Shown here in pieces: positions 21,896-32,863 of a stretch of DNA of 64,000 bases. The notes beneath the pieces were generated by a model, which was given only the letters and a program-made list of their open reading frames with translations, searched no databases and was not told the origin of the DNA. Position numbers and translations under genes: made by a program. The stretch lies in assembly GCA_001632425.1 (NCBI GenBank), contig KV425611.1:1-64000 (forward strand), given 5' to 3'. Numbering within the stretch: the first letter of the stretch is position 1; each line of letters opens with the position of its first letter. Source of the DNA: Neolentinus lepideus HHB14362 ss-1 (Eukaryota > Basidiomycota > Agaricomycetes > Gloeophyllales > Gloeophyllaceae).

Positions 21896-23826
21896 ACTCT
21901 CAGCCTTTACTGACTCCTCCCTCAGTCTATGGAATCAAGCGAGTGAGTATAAGACAGGCGAAAGTCACGATCGCAATATTTGCGAGACACACCTTTTCGA
22001 GACCCGCTCGTCCATGGGCGCCTGCGAGATCGAGCGGTTGTCAAGATATAAGACGGAGCTACAAGTAGCAGAGGGCATTATAGGTGGAGTCGAGGAGGCA
22101 GTATGGAGAATAGGATTATGGGCGATCGACGCCCTTTAAAGGTTTCTGCCACAAGAAGCACTTGCCGAAAGATGGCCGAGATCAAACCACAAGATCAAAC
22201 AACGAGCACGTTAAGGTTCAGCGCTCACGGCCCTCGCCCTCGCGCGTACTTGATATTCTTCTTTCTCGACCATTCTTGACTATTAGTGCCCGTGTATTCC
22301 ATGAAATACAAAAGCCTACACTGCTTCAGTAGCGTCACGCTTCAGCTGTTATATTATACCGTGGCAGTGGTGGCAGTTTACCGCGTCTCCTTGCGTATGG
22401 ATGGCATAATGTCTTTAGTAAGGCGACTTTGGGAAAAGAATGCAGACATTTCCTGAACGGTCCCATAAACGTACGACACAGACGTGAATGCGCACTGGTA
22501 AGGCTGTATAGGACGCAAGAAATACAGCGCACGACAGGACCGGCGCTAAAGGCTTATCGGTGAAATTTTTGAAGTTTCGCCCCGTGTGCATGTTCATATA
22601 GTACGCTCTTGGTCTGGATTCCATTGTTGTTGCATGACGGCCTTTCGTGGCGCTGCGATTGCGGAGCTCAAGTTATCGATAGATCACAAGGCGATTGCTT
22701 TGATTGGAAATACTTTCGAGTGGCGTTTGGTCACGTGGTACGCGTCTGTTACGGTAACGGCAACCAACAGCCTCTAGGAAGTTGCCGATCTTTACGCACA
22801 TGACCTGTCAGTTCCTTGTCACATTATTTGCGCGCTCACTAGACCAAGTACTGTAGGCTCGAACCAATTTCCTTCGATTTGAGCCTGCGTTAGGGAGGTA
22901 TCGGTATCACACGTACACCTTTTTGTTCTGCTTTGTACTATTCCTTCCAAATTGCCCGGCCCCCAGTAGCCTCGTGCTTAGACAGGTCACGGATCTATTG
23001 CGATCGGTATGTGTTATCTTGACATCAAAGGTCCCGTCTTTGTACCACTGACAAATACGAGGGCTTGCAGCTATGTGATATTTCAGCCAAATCTCTGCAA
23101 AAGATCTTCTTTCACCAAAGAGGAGCGTATGCATTAGGCGTGATACCGCATCGCATCACCGGAGCCGATCAGCTTTTCACGCTCTGGCTACAACTTGACA
23201 CACGGTGGTCGTCAACCATTTGCTTCACCAGAACCTTGCTAAATGACGTCTCCACTTTCGCGCGGTCGCCTGGAAACTACTGTTACTCCGAGTCGGTGCA
23301 GTCTATCATCTACAACGCCGTTTTGCCGAAGTATCGGACTCAGTTCATTGGTACTGCCTCATCAATCAATGATTTTCCTTGATGCGCAGTGTACGTAGCT
23401 TGTATGCTGTGGACATATTTGCACAGCGATGAAGAACTTGCATATTGAGGACGGACCGTGACACTAAGAGTTGTCTTGTCATTTGTGTCTAGACTTATAA
23501 GCTTCTATTTATCTCAGTAGACGTCCCTTGCGAGCTCTGTCACATTTTGCTGAGAGAACGCAGGATCACGCCAGAACTGCGCCGCTCATAGAACTGTGTA
23601 TTCCTCACGTCCATCAAGTCTGACTTGCTCATCACCGTGAGTTATTTCTCCACTCTGGTTTCTCGCAGCTCAAGAATCAAACAGCTTCCTTGGTGTGTCG
23701 TCTCCACCCGGCATAACCTTAAGAGCCATGACTTTCAAGTTTGTTATTTCCGTGCGAGTCCTCGAAAAATTCCACCTAAAGACCGAAACGGAAAGCTATA
23801 CACCTTGACATTAGGATGTTTCTTCT
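20257..23826. repeat. 3.6-kb tandem duplication, right copy
   Basis: Partner of 16625-20190. It contains the intact F-box gene and its 5' flank. Flank divergence (many small indels) is similar to or greater than that of the gene body, which fits an old duplication. The flank beyond 21900 has no supported gene. Confidence 0.9.
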
Positions 23827-24517
23827 GACATATCTGCCGCACTCGGCGAAGGTGGTCGAACTCCGTCAGCCGGGTCTTCCTACCGATGATAATCACAAAT
23901 TCATTCAAAATGTTAGTGCTATGGTGGGCTGTCGGCTCTGATCGCTCTTGGAGGTTGACCTCCGATGTCGCGATGGCAGAGATCATCATGCAAATCTTCC
24001 TGCTCTTGTCTTGCGGCCTCTTGTCACGGTATCATGACCGTTTGTCTGATACCTCGAGAAAGTGCGCCAATAACTGTGCGCGAGTTGTGAAAAGCGGACG
24101 TGAAGTCGGATTCTCGGTTGTATTATGTAAGCCCTAATGGATTTTCGTATATACGCTTAATGTCGCTACTGCGTATATACTTGTGAATGACGGCCTTCAC
24201 GACTGAGAAGGAAGAATCGATGAACTATTAAGCTCGCCCGGTCCGCCGATCTTTGAGACATCGTTTGTGTGCTCCAATTGGTCGACTGTACCCGAAACGG
24301 TCAGTAGAACGATTCACGTGATGAACCGATTCTCCGGACCGTGTGGTTGCCTTCGTCACGGTCTCCTCCGAGCTTCTGATATCACGACCAAGACTTGGTG
24401 AGGCAGTTCCGTCGTCATGCAGCCTGTACAGCTGTCTATTCAGAATACGACTGGAACTGTGCTTGTCTTTAGAATATATATTCACCTTGCGAGAACCTGC
24501 CCTACTCAAATTCATCC
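23827..24517. other. Intergenic, promoter of the 2H phosphoesterase gene
   Basis: No gene is supported. An AATATATATTC stretch about 45 bp before the ATG at 24518 may be a TATA element. Confidence 0.35.
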
Positions 24518-25348
24518 ATGTCGTCCGACCTGCCACCTTTTGTTAACCCATTCTCTACACTCCTGAAGGATGTCAGTGACGATGTTTCTGCTATTCGGGA
24601 GATGTACTACCGTCATCGCAATACGCGTCAGGAAGCTTCCACTGCGGCTCTCCTATCCTTCGGGGACGTCACCGTCGATACTATATTGGTGGACGTCGTT
24701 AAACATAGCGACGGTGTCGACCCGCGCAATTCCATCACTATCTGGACGCGGCCATCTGAGGAGGTCAAGGCGCTTGTGCGAGAGGTGCAGAAACATCTAA
24801 AGGAGATCGAACCCTCGATATGGCTTATGCCCGAACCTTGCTTGCACATGACGTCCATGGAATGGTTCCACAGCGTCGACAACGTCACCATTCATAAATT
24901 GGTGGACAAGATACCTGTAAATGTTGCGCACTCCATTAGTGCAGGTCCCAAAGTACCCATCCACCTCGATACTCCTGTGCTGTCCTTTGACCGGAATGCG
25001 CTGGCGATCACGTTCCTCCCTTCCCTGAAAACGAACGAGGGATACACGTACCTCCACTATCGACGGGATCTCTTGGATGCAGCGGCTTCTGTCGACGATC
25101 CCGACCTCGTCATCTACATGCGATATGCATTGCCGTCTGCGCATATTACTATTGCTCGTTTCATAGAGCCACTGTCCCCCGAGAACAAGGGTCGCGGATG
25201 GGTGGAGGCACTTGAGAAAGTGGACAGAGAGGTCGTTAGGCCACAGACGAACTTGATTTGGACGCTGAGGGGTCCCACTATATTGCGCGCTGGCACGGTG
25301 TGGTACGGTGGCGGTTTTGCTGTGAAGGGGAGCCAGAGACTGGACTAG
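24518..25348 (+). CDS. 2H phosphoesterase-like protein (RNA ligase/cyclic phosphodiesterase fold)
   Basis: A single exon of 276 residues carries two H-x-T motifs spaced as in the 2H superfamily: CLHMTSMEW (His110, Thr112) and SAHITIARF (His209, Thr211). The first is preceded by a PSIWLMP strand and the second by the YALPSAHIT strand, which fits the duplicated beta-alpha fold. Known members hydrolyse 2',3'-cyclic phosphates on RNA ends or nucleotides, or act as ligase-associated enzymes. The substrate here cannot be told from sequence. There is no signal peptide, so it is probably cytosolic or nuclear. It lacks introns, which is unusual among its neighbours. I do not assign a named gene. Confidence 0.85.
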   Translation: MSSDLPPFVNPFSTLLKDVSDDVSAIREMYYRHRNTRQEASTAALLSFGDVTVDTILVDVVKHSDGVDPRNSITIWTRPSEEVKALVREVQKHLKEIEPSIWLMPEPCLHMTSMEWFHSVDNVTIHKLVDKIPVNVAHSISAGPKVPIHLDTPVLSFDRNALAITFLPSLKTNEGYTYLHYRRDLLDAAASVDDPDLVIYMRYALPSAHITIARFIEPLSPENKGRGWVEALEKVDREVVRPQTNLIWTLRGPTILRAGTVWYGGGFAVKGSQRLD

Positions 25349-25752
25349 CTTTCCAGCAATATTATATATATATCAATCTTGCATCTCTAACGCAGTTGGT
25401 CTTCTGATCAGGGAGGAAGTTCAAGTGAAGCTATGATAAGAACGTGCAGGCTGACGATACGGGCCAGAAATACAGACAAGGGCCAATAGTGATCCTCTTC
25501 TATCAGTGCGTCTGCAGTCTCCATCGAGGCCGCGAGAACACATGTCTACCGGAACGCTGACTCTCCAGGAATGGGCCCATGGACGGCTCACGGAAAGAAA
25601 GCATAGATGTCACTGACGAGACAGCGATGTTTCCTCTCGATAGTGTAGGGTGGACCTTTAGCAGATAAGCTCGACCATACTTCAGCAACGAAAAAAGGAC
25701 AGTCGGGTCTGCCTATCGTCGAGGCGACGAGGGGATCGTCTGACAACGCGGA
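25349..25752. other. Intergenic
   Basis: Nothing recognisable between the phosphoesterase stop and the tandem array. Confidence 0.4.
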
Positions 25753-26120
25753 ATGATGTATTTGTGCCCTGCGGGCCTAGGGTCGCCTGACTTCATTTGC
25801 TGCCATTCCGTTGTTCATAACTGTCTAAGAGAGGACCGGTGCATCCTAGCCAATTGCCGTAAGTATATGACACAAGATTCGATGTATTTGTGCCTTTGTG
25901 CCTAGGCGCCTCTGATTTCAGAGTCGCTGCATCTACATTGTCCATAGTTGTATAAGAGAGATCCGGTGCGTTCTGTCAATTGCCGTAAGAGAATCATCAT
26001 GCCATCCAAGTACGGGCCTGGGCGCCTCTGATTCAGAGGAGCTGCATTTAAACCGCTGTCCATATGCATATTGTCCAGGAGAGATCCGGTGCATCCTGTC
26101 AATTGCCGTAAGTCGACTGA
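25753..26120 (+). repeat. Three-unit tandem array with donor-like junctions
   Basis: Units at about 25753-25878, 25879-25998 and 25999-26115 each end with a CAATTGCC motif directly followed by GTAAG. The part after each donor runs about 35-47 nt to a CCTAGG or CCTGGG junction. Then follow about 75-80 nt containing a CTCTGATTTCAGAG-type small palindrome and GAGAGATCCGGTGC. The body contains stops in all frames. The architecture resembles that of the 11.2-kb array, but the sequence is unrelated. Confidence 0.7.
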
Positions 26121-27365
26121 TAATTATTCTATTACAAGGCTAAGGTTGAATATAGGGCAAGCCAATCTACCTAAAGTTCGTCGTCGAGCCACAGATGAAT
26201 CCCCTTCAATATTGGGCTCCGTACCACACAACTATGGTGGCTCTTCCATGTGCACTCACTTGCATGGTTCTCACTGGCCATTAGCCTCTCCGTGTCGTAA
26301 GTGTTGATATGAATAGTGGCTCGATGCCCAAAAGAACAAATAAGTCAGGAAGCGAATATACTACGAGTACCCTCACAGTCATGCTGATGTCCGGTACGGT
26401 CCTCGTTTGCCGAGGTATATAATATATGCCCGTGCTCCTCCCATTAGTTTTCCTCTTCCGCGCAGAGCCTCTGCTCGACGGAGGCCGACGTGCAGTCGTA
26501 TGCTTCCTGCTCAGAGGATGGAATATCCTCCAATTTTCCTCGTCGACATCTGCGATTTTTTTGCTTTCGTATATCAAACGCAATAATAGTACACGTGGGA
26601 CGGAAAGCGGCAAGTGTGTCCCATACCTGTCTTGGTTCTATCATGCGGCATCTTGATCCAGGGGTTCGGTATATCCATCCACGCCTTAGAACGGAACGCC
26701 ATCAGGTACATTTGCGCGGTCTGTATGGGATATCAAACATTTTAGCTCTATTTCAAGGGTTTCGCCGCGCAGCTTGAAAGCAATCACCGCCTTAGAGAGA
26801 TGCTATGTACGTGGAGATCGGACACAGCAGCATGTATGACGTGGAGGTGAGCTAGGATATGGGCGCTGTCTCTCATGGAAGCAGGGTGATGTCCGCATGA
26901 CTGCCGAGATGCGCGTTGAGGTAACTCGAGGTCCAGGCCGAACTTACTAGGTGCGTTTTCTTGCGATCATAGTGCTTCCAAGTACTGTTTGGTTGACGTA
27001 CGTATTCATCCCCAGGGAATGCGCTAGGACCGAATCTGGTTTTTATAGACTAGTATGGAAAGGTCAAGTCGTCTGCTTACCCCCAGCGGAGCACATCGTT
27101 CTGTCATTCGATTGCCATCGGCATAGTCACCAGTGTCTTCGAGAAAGCTCGGTTCCTAGGTTCTTGAACGGCCAAATCTGTCAAATTCAGCAGGACAGAT
27201 CTTTGCGCAGTTCTATTGTTGTGTCAAAGATGGTTGCAAGCTGTGAGGATATGCTGCGAGTGGCGTTGCATGGCAAGGAACTCTGTCCTTACCATCTCTT
27301 CGGCTCTCCTAGGTCCCTCCTCACCACAGCTGTCGCAATTGTGGAAAAACCCCTATCCTCAGGCG
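26121..27365. other. Intergenic upstream of the first metallothionein gene
   Basis: No gene is supported. The protein-like stretch near 26140-26300, ending before a GTAAGT donor at about 26296, could be an exon, but I found no partner for it. Confidence 0.35.
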
Positions 27366-27372
27366 TATAAAA
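27366..27372 (+). promoter_or_regulatory. TATA box of metallothionein gene 1
   Basis: TATAAAA lies 96 bp upstream of the start codon. A CCAACCAACCAACCA stretch typical of a 5' leader lies between them. Confidence 0.7.
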
Positions 27373-27461
27373 TAACGCCTAGCTCGTTCTGTTCATACAA
27401 TCCAATTTCACTCACCCATCTAACCAACCAACCAACCAGTTTACCACTCCTATAAGCAACA

Positions 27462-27761
27462 ATGGCCTGCTCTTGCGCTGACAACTGCACGTAAGCAGCA
27501 TCCTGATCTCTCTTCTGCGCTGTTCATCCCGCTAACGGCATGTCAATAGCTCCTGCACCTCCGCCTCGGCCTGCCAGTGCCCTAAGGGTCAGTGCGTCTG
27601 CTCCAGCTGCGCTAACAAGGCTCACTCCGAGAGCGTATGTCACCCTTCTCCCTAGCATTATTTTTCGCTGGATTCGAACCATGCCTTATTACCAGTGCTC
27701 CTGCAACGGGTCCGGCGCCGGCTGCACCTGCGCTAACCAGGGCAAGACTTGCTCCTGCTAA
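27462..27761 (+). CDS. Metallothionein 1
   Basis: Exons 27462-27490, 27550-27634 and 27696-27761 join to 59 residues with 15 Cys (positions 3, 5, 9, 12, 18, 20, 25, 27, 30, 39, 41, 48, 50, 57, 59), no aromatic residue, and C-x-C pairs throughout. This is the signature of a copper/zinc-binding metallothionein that buffers metal ions in the cytosol. Two introns split the protein into three modules: CADNCTSC, the PKGQC/CSSCANKAHS module, and the carboxy-terminal CSCNGSGAGC module. The second gene at 30591 has the same intron positions and nearly the same Cys spacing. No signal peptide is present. Metal specificity cannot be read from sequence. The intron phases and the stop right after the last Cys make the model firm. 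Confidence 0.92.
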
Positions 27762-30500
27762 GTGCATCAATTATGATGTTCTGTACGGCCGAATGTATGA
27801 TTCTGAGTGGGCGTATGTGGATCCTGTATAAGGGGAATTAGGACTGTAGGAGTATCAGGAGATAGGGGAAAAGCAATACACAGTGTTTAGGGAGTGAAAG
27901 CCTTCGGCTTTACTGAGAACATGTCCGTCGACCGGTCGATTGTTGCGTCTTCTCGTTGTGACGTGACATGAAGCTAATAAAGGTGGAGAAGGGTTAGGGT
28001 CACAGGGTGCCTAAGAATGCATCAATAGCACGAAGACAAGAGGTCTGAACTTGCACATAATTCGAATATAGTAAAGCCTTTGCAATTGCAGCTGAAGAAA
28101 TAGCTAGCGAGCAAGCAGGCTAGGTCTTCCGGTTCAGACTGTCTTTGGATTAGAAGAGTCTGTAGCGCGCAGAATGAATTACATAGTTCTCCTAGCCTAT
28201 AATGAAATAAGAGATGAGACGCGTGTTTCAGGGGGATTATCAGTCGTGAACGTTGCCGTATGTGCGGGAAACCCATAGCATATATGCTGCACCTAGAAAT
28301 GAAAACGTCGGCCGCCTCGATAGTCGGACCCAGAGAAGTTGAGGTGGCTCCTACGATCTCAGGAAGTCCAGTGAGATAATTGTTGTTTAGAAGACAGTGG
28401 CGTCGAGCTAGCGGATCCAATGGTCTCACGGAACGCAGAGAATCAGCAACATCCGGCCACTGCAAGCCACCAATTTCAAGGTAGCCGACTTGACGAGGCG
28501 TATCCTGAGAGATCCAAAGCAACTCAAGATAAGCAATACGCCGTAGGCAGCGTAACGAGGAGACAAATAATCAAGGCAGACTCAGCTCCCAGCTCCGGAA
28601 GCCACTAGCTCGTTTGCTAGAATTATGCGATAGCTCTGACTTGCCCAAACCTTGTTTTCATGACTTGTTCCAACCCGGAGGCGATTCCGTCCACTACTGT
28701 GGAAGAAGACGAATACGGCACTGGATTATAACGGGCAGAATACTCGGACCAAGATGCGGAGGAAAATATGCCGAAATATGCCGGATAGGAAAGGCTAGAG
28801 ATAGCCTCCTTATCCGTCGAGGCTGGGGAGAGAATGTATGTTCGTTTGGCAGCCGTACGTGTTTTGTCTTCGAGTCATGGGGCCACTTCATTTCAAAGAT
28901 GTGACCAACACCCTGGCTCTAGCTGGCGTCGGTTAACACCGGTCTAAATTGGATGCACTAAGTCTGTTGACTACAGTTCACAAAGGGGTTACCCGGTCAT
29001 AGGGGGGATTTCCGCATCAGTCGTCAGTAGCAGGGGCCGCTGTGACTAGTGCATCGCTATCCTGAGGAGAGCTCATCCAGAGCGAGTCAGTCCACATAGA
29101 AGAGTCAGGGTCTGGAAGCTGGCGAATGTCCTAGCCTTGCGGCATTGAGTCCTACTTCGCCTTCCTCTTCGAACGCAACCTTTTTTCTTTTATGACAGCG
29201 GAACCATTCTCCCTGTCAACGAGGAAAGCGAGGACATCGCCTCAACGAAAGGATGCGCTGTCCTTTCCGAGCCCCGGATGTGTCGACATGGATGAAGACC
29301 TGGATTACTTCGAGGAAGTCCTCCATGTCTCCGACAAGAGCACGTCGCTTGAATCAGGACGCGCCACTGCTCTTGTGCGTTCCAATCCGCATATATACAC
29401 GATCTACCTTGTCGCTCCAACGGAGTGGCCATCTCGAACGTGGATAAGAGGCGTAGAGGGAAAGATGCGGAGATATGCCAGGTGGTAAAGGCTAGAGCTA
29501 GCCTCCTTGTCGAGGCGAGGCGAGGATGCAGGTTTGTTCGGCAGCCGTACATGTTTCCTCTTCTAGTCATGGGACAGCTTCATTTCAAAGATGTGACCAT
29601 TGGCCTGGCTCTAGCTGGGGTCGGTTAACACCGGTCTGAGATGGAGGTGCTGAATCTGTTTACAAAGGAGTTGCCCTGTCAATGCAGGGATTTCCGCATC
29701 AGGCGTAAAAATAGCAGAGGCCGCTGTCACTAGTGCATCACGATCCTGAAAAGAGTTCATCCAGAACGAGCCAGTCCGGATAGAGGAGAGTCAGGGTCTG
29801 GATGTTGCGCCATTGAGGCCCCCTTCGCCGTTCCCTTCGAACGCAGCCTTGTTCTTTTAGGACAGCGGAGCCATTCTCTCGATCAACGAGGAAAGCGAGG
29901 ACGTTACCCCAGCAAAAGAAGACGTGTTGTTCTTTCCGGGCTCCCGATGCGTCGACACGAATGAAGACCTAGATGACTTCAAGAAGTCCTTCATGTCTTC
30001 GACAAGAGCATATCGCTTGAATCAGGATGAGCCACTGTTCTTGAGCATTCCAATCTGCGTGCATACGCGGTCTACAAGCTCCTTCTCTTGATTTCGAACT
30101 TGTCGCACCAACGTGATGGCCAACTTGAACGTCGATGAAGATTTAGAACGACGAAAATTGTTATTGCTTCAAGCTTGAAGCTTGGCCCGCGAAGCTCCCC
30201 GTACTTGATTGTCTCACGCCACAGTACCAGTCTCACGGGCGTACCGATCTACTCTGATCTTCGCACCTCAACCAGCAATATTATTAATGTCGCAGTCCCT
30301 TTACTTTCTACTGAACGCCCTACAGTCTTCTCTCGAGCTTCACTACACCGGTCGACCTCGACGAGTATTGCATAAGGCATGGACCTGCTTTCTCTAGGCT
30401 CCTCGAGGGAATAAGAGCTGGCATACGCGGATGGCAACGTCAGGCTACGTCACTTGTGGGTTCCGGCATGACACTAGGTCCACTCTGGACGACCTGGGGT
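27762..30500. other. Intergenic region between the two metallothionein genes
   Basis: About 2.7 kb without a supported gene. Most of it is a tandem repeat of about 680 bp (see the separate entry). The minus-strand open frame at 28022-28522 has no recognisable domain. Confidence 0.45.
28730..30140 (+). repeat. Tandem repeat of about 680 bp, two copies plus a partial third
   Basis: Copy A (about 28730-29408) and copy B (about 29409-30090) share blocks such as AAGGCTAGAG, CATTTCAAAGATGTGACCA, GGTCGGTTAACACCGGTCT, GATTTCCGCATCAG and CAACGAGGAAAGCGAGGAC in the same order. A partial copy C starts at 30091 (CTTGTCGCACCAACG...). Identity is roughly 80 percent with many indels. Minus-strand fragments such as VLAFLVDRENGSAV are kept in both copies, hinting at a former gene. 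Confidence 0.85.
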
Positions 30501-30508
30501 GTATATAA
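30501..30508 (+). promoter_or_regulatory. TATA box of metallothionein gene 2
   Basis: GTATATAAG lies about 90 bp upstream of the start codon, nearly the same distance as in gene 1. Confidence 0.7.
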
Positions 30509-30590
30509 GAAGAGGGTGGGTTCTGTAAATCCCAGTAAACACTTCGTACACCAACCACAGACGATAACCTTGAACCGAATTTTGACAACA

Positions 30591-30900
30591 ATGGCCGGCG
30601 ACTGTACCTGCGAATCTCGTTGCGGGTGAGCTTTATTCTTCTACCGTCGAAGGCCTTGTTGGTTGAATATTTTCCATGATATCAGGGCCTGTGGTCCCTC
30701 TGGTACCGGCTGCGCGTGCCCCAAGGGCAAGTGCGACTGTGCGCAGTGCGAGAATAAGGCTCACTCATCCAAGGTACGTTGTGTATCTATTCACTAGAGA
30801 GTTTCAGAAGTAGTGCTGAAGATAACAATAGTGTTCGTGCGGCGGCTCGTCTGAAGGGTGTCAGTGCACGAACGAGAACAAGGCTTGCGGTTGCTCTTAA
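30591..30900 (+). CDS. Metallothionein 2
   Basis: Exons 30591-30625, 30686-30773 and 30832-30900 join to 63 residues with 15 Cys (5, 7, 11, 14, 21, 23, 28, 30, 33, 42, 44, 51, 53, 60, 62). Spacing equals that of metallothionein 1 except for one extra residue between the fourth and fifth Cys. The central NKAHS motif, with the only His, is shared. Non-Cys residues differ strongly and are more acidic here (Glu and Asp where gene 1 has Ser and Ala), which may change metal preference or regulation. That is inference. It is cytosolic, with no signal peptide. Same strand and same intron phases as gene 1, so the pair arose by duplication. Confidence 0.92.
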
Positions 30901-31119
30901 ATATGTGTGAGAACGCTCAGAAGGAACGATAGATGTCATGTTGTATGCTTATGTGTATGAATCCCATAAGTCAGGCCGACTGACATCGCGCTTGTGAGAA
31001 CCAGAAGTCAGATATTGTTATCCATGGTATTCATGATACATGACAGGAATGCAGGAATGCATGAACGTCCGTCGTCGTTCCACAATAAATCGACAGCCAC
31101 GGTGTGATGTTCTATACCA

Positions 31120-31452
31120 ATGTCGCAAGCACCCCTCCCACCAAACCTGCCAGCAATACGCCGGCCTGTCCAATACTTGCTGGTGCCGACGTCAGCACGC
31201 CTGAAGTTGAGTTACTCTAGGGTAAGTGCATATCCTCAGCACGAGTTGTACGTCGTCGTCGTTGGGATGCTCACCGAGAGTTCAGTTGCGTTCACACCTT
31301 GGCAGCCCGCGGACGTCCCGCAACCTGAGGACAAGTTCCTGTTCAGCGCGATGACGTTCGCGAGGCTGGCGTCGATTGGTGCGGGTGCTGGAGATGCTAA
31401 AGTCGCTAATTATGGAGATAGGAATGAGCTGGTGAAAGGAGGGAAAGGATGA
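31120..31452 (+). CDS. Hypothetical small protein
   Basis: A single open frame of 110 residues opens MSQAPLPPNLPAIRRPVQYL and contains a beta-like core (ELYVVVVGMLTESSVAF) and a Gly/Ala-rich end. Third-position base use resembles that of neighbouring genes, and the start lies in a good context. No domain is recognised. The opposite strand is also open for 119 codons, so the coding strand is a judgement based on composition. Confidence 0.4.
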   Translation: MSQAPLPPNLPAIRRPVQYLLVPTSARLKLSYSRVSAYPQHELYVVVVGMLTESSVAFTPWQPADVPQPEDKFLFSAMTFARLASIGAGAGDAKVANYGDRNELVKGGKG

Positions 31453-32863
31453 GGGCCCACCATAGACATAAAAAGTGCATACGAAGAACAGAGACATGAT
31501 GAATGAGCGCGTAGAGATCATATTACCGAGAATTGATGACTGATACACAACGGTGATAGAATTGGCGAATACCCAAGAGGGAGTAGAGTTTGATACAGGT
31601 AGAGGAAACCAGAGGACGGCGACTTGTCGACGTTCGTTCAACGAACCGTGATGTCTTTCCTTCGTTCATTACAGCCTTATAACACCTAGCCAAGCCGTCG
31701 TTCCCTTATCCGCTCTAGGAATAATACATTTCACAAGTGAAGATACATTGTACAATTTGCATGGAGAGCGAGGGAAGTACAAGAGCAGGCGCAACCGCCG
31801 AGGACAAGGGAATCACGAACAAGGCAATTGGATTCCCGGATTGGGTGGTGTGGCTGTGCGGCTAACTGCTTTCTGCCACCTACTTGCGTGCGTTATGTCT
31901 GTCCTGCTACTTTGTTGAGACGGGCCATACGAGAATGGATTCAATTGCGACTTGTAAAAGATGTTACTAGTGCATTGTGAATGTTTGGATGGTCGCGTAC
32001 GTTGTCTTCGGTTGAGAAGCTCTCGGAGGCGACCGGCGCGACGAGTCAAGCTTCACATCTTCACAACTACATGTGCACGCGGATGAGGAATGTTTATCTT
32101 CTGGTGCTTTATTCACGATAAGAAACATTCAGAAGGGAATATATGACAAATATGACGACAGGAAAAAATACACATATTTCGACTCAGACGATAGGCGTTT
32201 TGACTCAAAATCACACCGATTGTTAATCATGTCGCAATCAAAGTTCCAACGTAAGCCTTCTTGCTTTCTCATCAAGACAATGTACTCACTATCTCTGCGA
32301 AGTCATACACCTGTTTAGATCTGCGAGGAAGCCACTAGACATTGTGTGGCATTTATCCTACGCTTGGGCGCGGCACTCTTAATATTGCTGTGGAACATCG
32401 CACATCAACCCTGGAGAGTGCGATGAGGGACATAGGATGCAGGGTTTCTGTGATTGCACGTGAGGATGTGATGACAAGGAGCAAGACAAACGAAGAAATA
32501 TGCCGGGTGAGGATAAGGCGGAGGAGTTAACCGAGGGAGAGAAGAAATTCTGGAAGCGAGTGCGGAGGGAGTACAGCTGTGAGTCCCGAAGAAGGAAGAG
32601 TCGTCGTTGAGGGAGGTGAAGGCGGATACTGCAAGGGATGGTGCTGTTGACGTGAAGGAAGCCTTTGTGGTGGGGGAAGAGTTGAGGTTATGCAGGAGAT
32701 ACGACCTTGCTCGAGGAGCTGCTCTCCGGCCTAGAATTTACCAGATGGCAAGGTAGGTGGCAGGTTGTGTTAGAAGTCGCCAAGCTAATGACATATGCAT
32801 CTTTTCTTCTTTGTCCAGCCTTTCATTCCACATACATTCCGTTGACCGGGGTATCATACGATG
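31453..32863. other. Intergenic
   Basis: No supported gene. A purine-rich stretch near 32500-32720 looks gene-like in base bias but has no long frame. Confidence 0.4.

Noticed and set aside
27672..27684. tRNA B-box-like GATTCGAACC
   Set aside because: It lies inside intron 2 of metallothionein 1 and lacks any cloverleaf context.
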